From NCBI RefSeq assembly GCF_011299595.1, contig NZ_CP049867.1, forward strand, positions 620,001 to 684,000: 64,000 bases of DNA, read 5' to 3'. This DNA comes from Nocardioides sp. HDW12B. Lineage in GTDB: Bacteria; Actinomycetota; Actinomycetes; Propionibacteriales; Nocardioidaceae. Each line of letters begins with the position of its first letter. The stretch's first letter is position 1. The notes below the pieces were generated by a model. The model was not told the origin of the DNA, did not search any database, and worked only from the letters and a program-made list of their open reading frames with translations. Positions 39,643 to 48,092 of the stretch are shown piece by piece. Position numbers and translations under genes: made by a program.

Positions 39643-40974
39643 ATGAGCAGCATCTCGCCTCCCCGCAAGGCCTTCCGCGTCCCGCAGGAGTCCTACCTGG
39701 GTGGCGTCTGCTCGGGCCTGGCCCTGCACCTCGGGATCGGCGCCACCTGGGTGCGGGTGTTCTTCCTGCTGACCGGCCTCTTCGGCTTCGGCGTCGTGTT
39801 CTACCTCGGGCTGTGGATCACGCTGCCGATGGCACCGGCACCGGTCGAGAGCCCGGGGCTGGAGGCTGCCTCGCGCCAGGGCCGGCGCCCGGGCCGGCCC
39901 ACCGCGCTGCGCGACGCCGGCCCGCACATCGCCTTCGTGGTCGTGCTGCTCGGGGTGGTCGGCCTGGTCGACGGCAACGGCGGCCCCGCCCTGCTGTGGC
40001 CGGCGCTCTTCGCCGTCGGCGGCATCGCGGTGCTCTGGCGCCAGGCCGACCAGGCCCAGCGGGAGCGGTGGCTCGACACGACCACCCGCCTCGACGTCCG
40101 CCGGCTCGTGGTCGGCTCCGGCGGATGGGCGGCGTACGCGCGCCTCGCCGCCGGGCTCGGGCTGCTGGTGACCGCGCTGCTGCTCTTCGCCGTCCAGACC
40201 GGGCAGCTGCGGGTGGCGCAGGACATCGTGGTCGCTGCCACCCTCGGGGTGGCGGGCCTGGCCGTGATCCTCGGGCCGTGGCTGGTCCGGCTCGTCGCCG
40301 ACCTGGGCGAGGAGCGCGCCGCCCGGGTGCGCACCCAGGAGCGCGCCGACGTCGCCGCCCACCTGCACGACTCGGTGCTGCAGACGCTGGCGCTGATCCA
40401 GAAGAACGCCGCCGACCCCGGCCGGGTCGCGACGCTGGCCCGGGCCCAGGAGCGCGACCTCCGGTCGTGGATGTACGGCGACGCGCGACCCGACGACGTG
40501 ACCGTCACCAGCGCGCTGCAGGCCGCGGCCGCCGAGGTCGAGGACGCGCACGGCGTACCCGTCGAGGTCGTGGTGGTCGGCGACTCCGGCGGGCGGGTGG
40601 CGGTGACCGAGCCCGTGCGCGCCGTCCTCCAGGCGGCCCGGGAGGCGATGGTCAACGCCGCGCGTCACGCCGGCGCCCCCGTCGTCGACGTCTACGCCGA
40701 GGTCGTGCCCGCGGGCGAGCGCTCCGGCACGCTCGACGTCTTCGTGCGCGACCGGGGGAGCGGGTTCGACCCGGACGCCGTGCCCGCCGACCGGCTCGGG
40801 GTCCGCCACAGCATCCTGGACCGGGTGACCCGTCACGGCGGCCGGGCCGAGGTCCGCTCCCGACCGGGCCACGGCACCGAGGTCCGGCTCCACGTCGGCG
40901 ACCTCGAGCTGGCCTCCCGCACCGACCACCCGACCACCGACCAGCAGCAACCCACCGGAGGCAGTCGCCCGTGA
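39643..40974 (+). CDS. PspC-domain histidine kinase
   Basis: A 443-aa sensor kinase. A PspC domain (residues 8-65, FRVPQESYLGGVCSGLALHLG) is the input module, followed by three or more membrane helices to about 220. The dimerisation region has HLHDSVLQTLALIQKNA with His near 241 as phospho-acceptor, and the C-terminal ATPase domain includes EAMVNAARHAG (N box) and DRGSGFDPDAVP (G box). ATG at 39643 has AAGGA upstream but only 2 nt away. Linked to the response regulator 14 bp downstream. Confidence 0.9.
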   Translation: MSSISPPRKAFRVPQESYLGGVCSGLALHLGIGATWVRVFFLLTGLFGFGVVFYLGLWITLPMAPAPVESPGLEAASRQGRRPGRPTALRDAGPHIAFVVVLLGVVGLVDGNGGPALLWPALFAVGGIAVLWRQADQAQRERWLDTTTRLDVRRLVVGSGGWAAYARLAAGLGLLVTALLLFAVQTGQLRVAQDIVVAATLGVAGLAVILGPWLVRLVADLGEERAARVRTQERADVAAHLHDSVLQTLALIQKNAADPGRVATLARAQERDLRSWMYGDARPDDVTVTSALQAAAAEVEDAHGVPVEVVVVGDSGGRVAVTEPVRAVLQAAREAMVNAARHAGAPVVDVYAEVVPAGERSGTLDVFVRDRGSGFDPDAVPADRLGVRHSILDRVTRHGGRAEVRSRPGHGTEVRLHVGDLELASRTDHPTTDQQQPTGGSRP

Positions 40975-40987
40975 CAACGAGACGCCC

Positions 40988-41623
40988 ATGAGGACCGTCG
41001 TGATCGTCGACGACCACGCGATGTTCCGCGCCGGGGTCCGCTCCGAGCTCGCCGGCGCGGTCGACGTGGTGGCCGAGGCCTCCGACGTCCCGACCGCGGT
41101 GGCGGCGGTGCTGACCCACCGGCCCGAGGTGGTGCTGCTCGACGTGCACCTGCCCGGGGGCGGCGGCGTGCAGGTGATGCGCGACGTCGCGCACCGCAGC
41201 CCGGGGACCCGCTTCCTCGCGCTGTCGGTCTCCGACGCCGCCGAGGACGTCATCGGCACCATCCGGGGCGGGGCGCGCGGCTACGTCACGAAGACCATCA
41301 CCGGGCCCGAGCTGGTCGACGCGATCGAGCGGGTGGCGGACGGTGACGCGGTGTTCTCGCCCCGGCTGGCCGGCTTCGTGCTCGACGCCTTCGCCGGGTC
41401 GATCGAGGTGGCCCACGTCGACGAGGACCTCGACCGGCTCACCGAGCGCGAGCGCGAGGTGATGCGGCTGATCGCGCGCGGCTACGCCTACAAGGAGGTT
41501 GCCGCGGAGCTGTTCATCTCGGTCAAGACCGTCGAGACCCACGTCTCCAGCGTGCTGCGCAAGCTCCAGCTCAGCTCGCGCCACGAGCTCACCCGCTGGG
41601 CGGCCGACCGCCGGCTGCTCTGA
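40988..41623 (+). CDS. NarL-family response regulator paired with the PspC kinase
   Basis: A 211-aa regulator. The receiver has VIVDDHAMFRAGV, the phospho-acceptor Asp in VVLLDVHLPGGGG and Lys in GYVTKTITG. The HTH reads LTEREREVMRLIARGYAYKEVAAELFIS in part (ARGYAYKEVAAELF) then VKTVETHVSSVLRKL. Starts with ATG at 40988, 14 bp after the kinase stop, so the two form a standard two-component pair. Targets likely include the divergent PspC operon (inference). Confidence 0.93.
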   Translation: MRTVVIVDDHAMFRAGVRSELAGAVDVVAEASDVPTAVAAVLTHRPEVVLLDVHLPGGGGVQVMRDVAHRSPGTRFLALSVSDAAEDVIGTIRGGARGYVTKTITGPELVDAIERVADGDAVFSPRLAGFVLDAFAGSIEVAHVDEDLDRLTEREREVMRLIARGYAYKEVAAELFISVKTVETHVSSVLRKLQLSSRHELTRWAADRRLL

Positions 41624-41654
41624 GCAACTCCGGTCGGGGTTCGCCCGGCCCCAC

Positions 41655-41660
41655 TACGTT
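41655..41660 (+). promoter_or_regulatory. -10 box for the SDR-CPBP gene
   Basis: TACGTT, exactly 6 nt before the ATG at 41667. The GGGAGG directly abutting the ATG is spaced too tightly to be a ribosome site. Confidence 0.55.
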
Positions 41661-41666
41661 GGGAGG

Positions 41667-43487
41667 ATGACCGCCGCGCCTGAGCACGACCGCTCCTCGG
41701 ACATCCCCGTGCAGCCCTCCGGACGTCCGCGCCGGGTGCTCGTCGCCGGTGCCTCGGGGTTCGTGGGGCGTCGCCTCTGCCCGGCCCTGGCCGAGGCCGG
41801 CCACGACGTGGTCGCGATGACCCGCCACCCCGACACCTACCGCGGCGTGGGGGAGCCCGTCTTCGGCGACGTGCACGACGCCGGCACGCTGACCTCGGCG
41901 CTCGCGGGCGTCGACGTCGCCTTCTACCTCGTGCACTCCCTCGACAGCCCCGACTTCGAGCGCCTCGACGCCGAGGCCGCCACGGCGTTCGGCCAGGCCG
42001 CGGCCACGGCGGGCGTGGAGCGGATCGTCTACCTCGGCGGGCTCGGCAAGGAGGACGACGACCTGTCGCCCCACCTGCGCTCGCGGCGCGAGGTCGAGGA
42101 CCTGCTCGGCCGCGCCGGCGTACCGGTCACCACGCTGCGTGCCGGCATCGTCATCGGCCACCAGGGCCTGTCGTGGGAGATGACGCGGCAGCTGGTCGAG
42201 CGGCTGCCGCTCATGGTCACCCCGCGCTGGGTCTCCACCCGCACCCAGCCGATCGCCCTCAACGACGTGGTCCGCTACCTCGTCGGCGTCCTCGAGGTCG
42301 AGGAGACCGTCGGGCGCCCGTTCGAGGTCGGCGGCGACGAGGTGCTGCGCTACTCCGACATGATGCGCCGGGTCGCCGCGGTCGAGAACCGTCCGTTGTT
42401 CCTGCTGCCGGTGCCGCTGCTGTCGCCGAAGCTGTCGTCGCACTGGCTCAGCCTCATCACCGACGTCGACGCCAAGGCCGGCCGCTCGCTCGTCGACTCC
42501 ATGGTCAACGAGGTGGTCGTCGAGGACGACGAGATCCACCGGCTCATCCCCTTCGAGAGGCTCGGCTTCGACGACGCCGTGCGCGGCGCCCTGTCGGACC
42601 GCGGCTCGCTCAAGGACCCCGGCCTCATGGGCCAGCTCAAGGGCCACCTGCCGATGTCGTTCAAGCACCGGGTGCCGGTGCGCCACGACGAGTCGGCCGC
42701 CGTACGTCGCCACCGGCGCCGCGTCGTCGCGGCGACCTCGGTCGCCGGGGCCGGGCTGCTCGGGGTCGGGCTGTCGACGGCTCCGGGCTCGCGTGCCTTC
42801 TACGCCACCACGCTGGGCGTGGCCGGCACCTGGCTCGTCGGCGGCCTGGCGTCCGGCCCGCTGCACCTGGGCTGGATCCAGACCCAGAACCAGACCGTAC
42901 GGCGCCCCGTGCTCGCCCCGGTGACCACCGGCGTCGCCGCCTTCGGGGTCTTCTACGCCGGCGGGCTGGTGGTCCGCGAGATCCCGCCGCTGGCCCGCTA
43001 CATCTCCAGTGTCCTCGACTACGCCGACGCCGGCGACGACAAGCTCGTCTTCCTCACCACGATGGCCAACGGCTTCGGCGAGGAGGTCTTCTTCCGCGGT
43101 GCGGTGTACGCCGCCCTCGGCGACAACCACCCGGTGGCCACCTCGACCGCCGTCAACATGCTGGCCACCGTGCCGACCCGCAACCCCGTGCTGGTGCTCG
43201 CCGCCGGCGCCATGGGCAGCCTGTGGGGCCTGCAGCGCCAGGCCTCGGCCGGCCTCCAGGCGCCCGTGCTGACCCACCTGACCTGGTCGACGCTCATGCT
43301 GCGCCACCTCCCGCCGCTCTTCCGCGAGGTCGCCGCCGAGACCGGCGAGCTCGTCCCGGCCGTCGGCCCGGCGCGCCGGGCGCTGCAGGGCGTCGGCCGG
43401 GCCGCGGCCCGCAGCGTGGCGCGACGCCCGGACGTGCGCCTCGCCCGTCGTGCGGCGCGGGAGGCGGGCCTGCTCGGCGCCCGCTGA
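41667..43487 (+). CDS. Fusion of NAD(P)-binding SDR and CPBP intramembrane protease
   Basis: A 606-aa two-module protein. Residues about 20-330 form an atypical extended SDR (VLVAGASGFVGRRLCPAL near 26, YLGGLGKEDDD, TLRAGIVIGHQG). Residues about 350-570 are membranous and carry the CPBP/Abi protease motif GEEVFFRGAVY (Glu pair near 472-473) and a later His in LTHLTWSTLM (near 536). CPBP proteins are intramembrane metalloproteases like Rce1. ATG at 41667 is supported by the promoter box. No similar fusion is known to me as standard; the SDR part may act on a lipid or bind a cofactor. Confidence 0.78.
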   Translation: MTAAPEHDRSSDIPVQPSGRPRRVLVAGASGFVGRRLCPALAEAGHDVVAMTRHPDTYRGVGEPVFGDVHDAGTLTSALAGVDVAFYLVHSLDSPDFERLDAEAATAFGQAAATAGVERIVYLGGLGKEDDDLSPHLRSRREVEDLLGRAGVPVTTLRAGIVIGHQGLSWEMTRQLVERLPLMVTPRWVSTRTQPIALNDVVRYLVGVLEVEETVGRPFEVGGDEVLRYSDMMRRVAAVENRPLFLLPVPLLSPKLSSHWLSLITDVDAKAGRSLVDSMVNEVVVEDDEIHRLIPFERLGFDDAVRGALSDRGSLKDPGLMGQLKGHLPMSFKHRVPVRHDESAAVRRHRRRVVAATSVAGAGLLGVGLSTAPGSRAFYATTLGVAGTWLVGGLASGPLHLGWIQTQNQTVRRPVLAPVTTGVAAFGVFYAGGLVVREIPPLARYISSVLDYADAGDDKLVFLTTMANGFGEEVFFRGAVYAALGDNHPVATSTAVNMLATVPTRNPVLVLAAGAMGSLWGLQRQASAGLQAPVLTHLTWSTLMLRHLPPLFREVAAETGELVPAVGPARRALQGVGRAAARSVARRPDVRLARRAAREAGLLGAR

Positions 43488-43561
43488 GCCGCCGACCTGC
43501 CGGGGTGTCCGGCGCGGTCCGGCGCCGTTGGTCGCTGTCGGTCGCTGTCGGCGGGGCGTCG

Positions 43562-43567
43562 TAGGGT
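43562..43567 (+). promoter_or_regulatory. -10 box for the helicase gene
   Basis: TAGGGT, 9 nt before the ATG at 43577, predicting a leader of only 2-3 nt. Confidence 0.5.
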
Positions 43568-43576
43568 GATCGGGAG

Positions 43577-46090
43577 ATGAGCGCACCCCTTCCTGTTCCC
43601 CCGTCCGTGCCGAGCGGCTCGCGTCGGTCGGCCCGCCCCGTGCCCGACGAGAACGCCCTGTTCGGGGCCGAGGAGGCGGGCGCCCGCGAGTCCGACGAGC
43701 GCCCCGCGCGTCGTCGGCGCGGCCCGACGTCGGAGGAGCTGCTCGAGGGGCTCAACGACCCCCAGCGCCAGGCCGTCACCCACGCCGGGTCCCCGCTGCT
43801 GGTGGTCGCCGGGGCCGGCTCGGGCAAGACCCGGGTGCTGACGCGGCGGGTCGCCTGGCTGATCGCGGAGCGCAACGCCCACCCGGGCTCGATCCTGGCC
43901 ATCACCTTCACCAACAAGGCCGCCGCCGAGATGCGCGAGCGGGTGGAGAGCCTCGTCGGTCCGCGGGCCACGATCATGTGGGTCTCGACCTTCCACTCCG
44001 CGTGCGTGCGGATCCTGCGCAAGGAGGTCGAGCGCTTCGGCATCAAGTCGAGCTTCTCGATCTACGACGCCGCCGACCAGAAGCGGCTGATGACGCTGAT
44101 CTGCAAGGAGCTCGACCTCGACGTCAAGCGCTACCCGCCCCGGTCGGTCCTCAACTGGGTCTCGACGCAGAAGAACGAGCTGGTCGACCACGAGACGGCG
44201 GCGGCGAACGCGCAGAACGACCTCGAGCGGACCTACGCGGAGGCCTACGGCATCTACCAGGCCCGCCTGCGCTCGGCCAACGCCCTCGACTTCGACGACC
44301 TCATCATGACCGCGGTCAACCTGTTCCAGGCGTTCCCGGAGGTCCGCGAGACCTACCGGCGGCGCTTCCGCCACGTGCTGGTCGACGAGTACCAGGACAC
44401 CAACCACGCCCAGTACGCCCTGGTCCGCGAGCTGTGCGGCACCAGCGTGCGGCGCCCGGCGGCGCTCGGCGGCGACGACCCCGACCTGCCGGACGCCGAC
44501 GAGGCCGAGGGGGAGGGCGGCGTCGGGCCCGCCGAGCTCATGGTCGTCGGTGACGCGGACCAGTCGATCTACGCCTTCCGCGGCGCCAACATCCGCAACA
44601 TCATGGCGTTCGAGGAGGACTTCGCCGACGCCCGCACCATCCTGCTGGAGCAGAACTACCGCTCCACCCAGACCGTGCTCGACGCCGCCAACGCCGTGAT
44701 CGGGCGCAACAAGGGCCGCAAGCCCAAGCGGTTGTGGAGCGACACCGGCACCGGCGACCCGATCGTGGGCTACGTCGCCGACGACGAGCACGACGAGGCC
44801 CGCTTCATCGCCCGCGAGATCGACACGCTCGGTGACGAGGGCAGGGCCAAGCCGAAGGACGTCGCGGTGTTCTACCGCACCAACGCCCAGTCGCGTGTCT
44901 TCGAGGAGGTGTTCATCCGCGTCGGCATGCCCTACAAGGTCGTCGGCGGGGTGCGCTTCTACGAGCGCAAGGAGGTCCGCGACGCGCTCGCCTACCTGCG
45001 CATGCTGGCCAACCCGGCCGACGAGATCAGCCTGCGGCGGGTGCTCAACGAGCCGAAGCGCGGCATCGGCGAGCGGGCGGAGGCGTGCGTCGAGGCGCTG
45101 GCCCGCCGCGACGGCATCACCTACTGGCAGGCCCTGCAGCGCGCCGACGAGGCGCCGGGCATCGCCACCCGCTCGGTGATCTGCATCCGCGGCTTCGTCA
45201 CCGTCGTCGAGCAGCTGATGGCGATGGTCGACGCGGGGGAGCGGGCCGACGTGGTGCTGGAGCAGACCCTGACCCGCACCGACTACCTGCCGGTGCTCGA
45301 GGCCAGCGACGACCCGCAGGACGAGACCCGGGTGGAGAACCTCGCCGAGCTCGTGGCGGTCGCTCGTGAGTTCGCCGACGAGCCGCTGCCCCCGCCCTCG
45401 GCCGACCCGGCCGACCTGAACCCGGCGCTGCCCGGGGTGCCGGAGTTCCTCGAGCGCGTCAGCCTCGTCGCCGACTCCGACCAGATCCCCACCCAGGGCG
45501 ACGAGGACGCCGGCGTCGTCACGTTGATGACGCTGCACACCGCCAAGGGCCTGGAGTTCCCGGTCGTGTTCCTGACCGGGCTCGAGGACGGCGTCTTCCC
45601 GCACCTGCGCTCGCTGGGCGACCAGACCGAGCTCGAGGAGGAGCGCCGGCTCGCCTACGTCGGCCTCACCCGGGCCGAGCAGCGGCTCTACCTCTCCCGG
45701 GCCGTGGTGCGCTCCGCGTGGGGCGCGCCCTCGCACAACCCGGCGTCGCGCTTCCTCGACGAGGTGCCCTCCGAGCTGGTCGACTGGCGTCGTACGGCGC
45801 AGGAGCAGACGTCGTGGAACCGACCCGTCATGCCCGCGCTGTCGCGTCGCAACGTCAACCGGCCGGCACCGCGCTTCGGCACCGCCGCGATCCAGGCCGA
45901 CGCCAAGCGCAAAGCCGGTCGCGAGGTGCCGTCGTTGTCGCCAGGCGACCGGGTCAGCCACGACTCCTTCGGGCTCGGCTCCGTCGTGACCGTCGAGGGG
46001 GCGGGCGACAAGGCCGTCGCCTCGATCGACTTCGGCTCCACCGGCGTCAAGCGGCTGCTGCTGCGCTACGCCCCCGTCGAGAAGCTCTAG
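43577..46090 (+). CDS. pcrA: ATP-dependent DNA helicase PcrA/UvrD1
   Basis: An 837-aa SF1 helicase for repair and rolling-circle replication, moving 3'-5' on ssDNA. Motifs in order: Q-motif LNDPQRQAV, Walker A VVAGAGSGKTRVL, Ia ITFTNKAAAEM, II VDEYQDTN, III VVGDADQSIYAFRGA, IV QNYRSTQ, V MTLHTAKGLEFPVVF and VI YVGLTRAEQRLYL. The C-terminus is a Tudor-like tail SPGDRVSHDSFGLGSVV as in PcrA. The same gene precedes the M23 peptidase and sucCD in M. tuberculosis (uvrD1). Confidence 0.96.
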   Translation: MSAPLPVPPSVPSGSRRSARPVPDENALFGAEEAGARESDERPARRRRGPTSEELLEGLNDPQRQAVTHAGSPLLVVAGAGSGKTRVLTRRVAWLIAERNAHPGSILAITFTNKAAAEMRERVESLVGPRATIMWVSTFHSACVRILRKEVERFGIKSSFSIYDAADQKRLMTLICKELDLDVKRYPPRSVLNWVSTQKNELVDHETAAANAQNDLERTYAEAYGIYQARLRSANALDFDDLIMTAVNLFQAFPEVRETYRRRFRHVLVDEYQDTNHAQYALVRELCGTSVRRPAALGGDDPDLPDADEAEGEGGVGPAELMVVGDADQSIYAFRGANIRNIMAFEEDFADARTILLEQNYRSTQTVLDAANAVIGRNKGRKPKRLWSDTGTGDPIVGYVADDEHDEARFIAREIDTLGDEGRAKPKDVAVFYRTNAQSRVFEEVFIRVGMPYKVVGGVRFYERKEVRDALAYLRMLANPADEISLRRVLNEPKRGIGERAEACVEALARRDGITYWQALQRADEAPGIATRSVICIRGFVTVVEQLMAMVDAGERADVVLEQTLTRTDYLPVLEASDDPQDETRVENLAELVAVAREFADEPLPPPSADPADLNPALPGVPEFLERVSLVADSDQIPTQGDEDAGVVTLMTLHTAKGLEFPVVFLTGLEDGVFPHLRSLGDQTELEEERRLAYVGLTRAEQRLYLSRAVVRSAWGAPSHNPASRFLDEVPSELVDWRRTAQEQTSWNRPVMPALSRRNVNRPAPRFGTAAIQADAKRKAGREVPSLSPGDRVSHDSFGLGSVVTVEGAGDKAVASIDFGSTGVKRLLLRYAPVEKL

Positions 46091-46117
46091 CCCCTCCGCC
46101 GTGCCGGGGCGGACGCG

Positions 46118-47062
46118 TCACGAGCGCTCGGGCACGGGCAGGCTGCACCACCACGAGGCCCGGCCGGGAAGGTCGGTGGACACCACGACCTCCTCGACCA
46201 GCAGGACCTCGGACGGGCCCGTGCCGACGTACGGGCCGTTCGAGCCCAACCGGACGAGGTGGCGCGAGGTCCCGCGGGGGACGGTCGCGTGGTCACCTGA
46301 CGAGGCGCCCCACTCGAGGACCGCCGACCCCGGGGACGACACCCGCGCGCGTCCGGACAGCGTGGCGAACAGGCGTCGGGGGAGGTCGTTGCGGAAGGTC
46401 AGCTCGAGCCACCAGACCCGCCCCGTCCCACTCCGTCGCCACCAGGTCCGGTAGGAGGCGGACGCACGGTCCTGGACGGCGCGGCACTCGTGGAGGCCGC
46501 GGGACAGGGCGCTGGCCGTGCTGCCGAACCCGACCGACCTCGCCCACGTGGAGTAGGCGCTCATCACGGCGTCGAGGTCGTCGGAGCCCAGGGCGGTCCG
46601 ACCTCGTCCACCCGCGACGCGCACGAAGTCGCGCGCGGCTGCCGACGGTCGGCTGCACTGCCCGAGCACGGTGCGCTCGACCCAGGCAGCCCGGGCCCTC
46701 ACCCGGGCAGCGGCCGCGGAGGACGCCCCGCTGGGGGATCGCATGACGTCGTCGATCGTCTGCTGCAGCGGGAACTCCACGCCCCGCACGGCCCGTCTCT
46801 CGCTCCGGCGGCACGCTGCCGACTCCCGGTCGTCCGCGGACGGCGGTCCGGCAGCGGTGCCGGACGACGACTCCCCGCCGTCGACGTCGCGGGTCGGCGA
46901 GGGCGACTCGGGCCCCGCCGACGTCCTGGGCTCTGCCGACGTCTCGGGCCCCGCCGGCGGAGGGGTGGCGGGTCCCTCGGCGGTGCACCCGCTCAGCCCG
47001 ACCAGCCCGACCAGCAACATCGCTGCGCACAGCGCGCCGGTGGGCCGCAGGGGCGAGAGCAT
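46118..47062 (-). CDS. Putative lipoprotein of unknown function
   Basis: A 314-aa exported protein. The signal peptide ends in a lipobox LVGLSGC with Cys26, then a Pro/Ser/Glu-rich linker to about residue 75. The remainder has a helical part with QQTIDDVMRSPSG and a strand-rich C-terminal half (WWLELTFRNDL, SSWWCSL not exact) with several Trp. No domain recognised. It converges on pcrA with a 27-bp gap. Upstream of its start are tandem palindromic repeats. Confidence 0.75.
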   Translation of the reverse strand: MLSPLRPTGALCAAMLLVGLVGLSGCTAEGPATPPPAGPETSAEPRTSAGPESPSPTRDVDGGESSSGTAAGPPSADDRESAACRRSERRAVRGVEFPLQQTIDDVMRSPSGASSAAAARVRARAAWVERTVLGQCSRPSAAARDFVRVAGGRGRTALGSDDLDAVMSAYSTWARSVGFGSTASALSRGLHECRAVQDRASASYRTWWRRSGTGRVWWLELTFRNDLPRRLFATLSGRARVSSPGSAVLEWGASSGDHATVPRGTSRHLVRLGSNGPYVGTGPSEVLLVEEVVVSTDLPGRASWWCSLPVPERS

Positions 47063-47128
47063 GCTCCAGTCTGCTGCCCCGGCGACCCTGGCGCCATGAC
47101 CCGTCCGCGACGCCGGAGACCAGCTCTC

Positions 47129-47179
47129 GTCATACGTCCGGACGGTTCCCGGCGTTCAGAACCCGTCCGTTCGTATGAC
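47129..47179. repeat. Imperfect inverted repeat with 17-bp arms
   Basis: GTCATACGTCCGGACGG (47129-47145) pairs with CCGTCCGTTCGTATGAC (47163-47179); two of 17 positions mismatch. The loop is 17 nt. It lies just upstream of the lipoprotein gene and could be a terminator of the upstream transcript or an operator. Confidence 0.6.
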
Positions 47180-47221
47180 GGGGCCCGCATCGCCGGTCCG
47201 GTCGGGTCGACCCGTCAGGTC

Positions 47222-47515
47222 GAGAGGTCTCGACGACGGTCGCTGCGCGACCTGCTCGACCACCGGGGTGGGTCTGGTCGAGAGGTCTCGACGACGGTCG
47301 CTGCGCGACCTGCTCCCTGGTTCGAGTTCGTCGAGATCGACCACCGGGGTGGGTCTGGTCGAGAGGTCTCGACGACGGTCGCTGCGCGACCTGCTCCCTG
47401 GTTCGAGCTCGTCGAGATCGACCACCGGGGTGGGTCTGGTGGAGGGGTCTCGACGACGGTCGCTGCGCGACCTGCTCCCTGGATCGAGCTCGTCGAGATC
47501 GACCACCGGGGTCGG
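47222..47515. repeat. Tandem array of a palindromic repeat, about four copies, 81-bp period
   Basis: Copies start at 47222, 47280, 47361 and 47442. Each opens with GAGAGGTCTCGACGACGG (GAGGGG in copy 4). Copy 1 is 58 bp, lacking the 23-bp CTGGTTCGAG-type insert. Units contain GGTCGCTGCGCGACC (a 6-bp hairpin) and TCTCGACGA/TCGTCGAGA arms. They resemble the REP-like elements common in actinobacterial intergenic DNA, as I recall them. Confidence 0.85.
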
Positions 47516-48025
47516 TCAGGTCAGGTCGAGGTGCATGACGTGCAGGCCGACGTACCCGTGGCTCGCGGAGCGGAAGGCGCCGGGCACGGTGCCGACGATC
47601 ACGAAGCCGAGCGACTGCCACAGCCGCACCGCGGCGGTGTTGGTCTCGACGACGGCGTTGAACTGGATGCCGCGAAAGCCCTGCGCGCGGTGCCACGCCA
47701 CGACGTGCTCCGCCAGGGCGCGTCCCACGCCCCGACCGCGCGCCGACTCGGCGACCAGGAACGACGCCGTCCCGACGTGATCGCCGCGGCCCGGCCGGTT
47801 CGGCCCCATCTTCGCCGTGCCCAGCAGCGTGCCGTCCTCCTCGAGCACCACCGTCGCGCCGGGCGGGCGCTCCAGCCAGAGGTCGGCTGCCTGCGCCGAG
47901 GTCAGGTCCTCGGGGTAGGCGTAGGTCTCGCCGGCCGCGACGGTGGCGCGGAAGACCGGCCAGATCGCGGTCCAGTCGTCAGGGGTGGCCGGACGGATCA
48001 CGCGCGGAACGGGTGACGAAGGCAC
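47516..48025 (-). CDS. GNAT-family N-acetyltransferase
   Basis: A 169-aa acetyltransferase. VIRPATPDDWTAIWPVFR opens the fold, the acetyl-CoA P-loop ESARGRGVGRALAEHV is at about residue 92, and FNAVVETNTAAVRLWQSLGF follows (in part NTAAVRLWQSLGF). It is the family of phosphinothricin-acetyltransferase-like proteins; substrate unknown. GTG at 48025 lies 7 nt after a TAGGCT box; GTG at 48001 is possible. The stop abuts the repeat array. Confidence 0.92.
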   Translation of the reverse strand: MPSSPVPRVIRPATPDDWTAIWPVFRATVAAGETYAYPEDLTSAQAADLWLERPPGATVVLEEDGTLLGTAKMGPNRPGRGDHVGTASFLVAESARGRGVGRALAEHVVAWHRAQGFRGIQFNAVVETNTAAVRLWQSLGFVIVGTVPGAFRSASHGYVGLHVMHLDLT

Positions 48026-48032
48026 GCCCGGG

Positions 48033-48038
48033 AGCCTA
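48033..48038 (-). promoter_or_regulatory. -10 box for the GNAT gene
   Basis: TAGGCT on the minus strand, 7 nt before the GTG at 48025. Confidence 0.5.
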
Positions 48039-48092
48039 GGGGCGCGCGGAGCAGCGCGCGATCCGGGACGCGCCGAGGGCGGCCGGACGGGA

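Larger units (their letters stand above)
47063..47515. other. Intergenic region filled by palindromic and tandem repeats
   Basis: A 453-bp gap between two minus-strand genes. It holds an imperfect inverted repeat at 47129-47179 and a four-copy tandem repeat at 47222-47515. Apparent open frames across it arise only because the 81-bp repeat period is a multiple of three. Confidence 0.8.

Noticed and set aside
41661-41666. GGGAGG as ribosome site of the SDR-CPBP gene
   Set aside because: It touches the ATG with no spacer; the TACGTT box 6 nt upstream fits a leaderless start better.
47222-47515. CRISPR array
   Set aside because: Copies are contiguous with identical, not variable, intervening sequence, and no cas genes are near.
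47156-47780. Several overlapping open frames with 27-residue repeats
   Set aside because: They arise from the 81-bp repeat array (multiple of three, no stops) and have no start signals.
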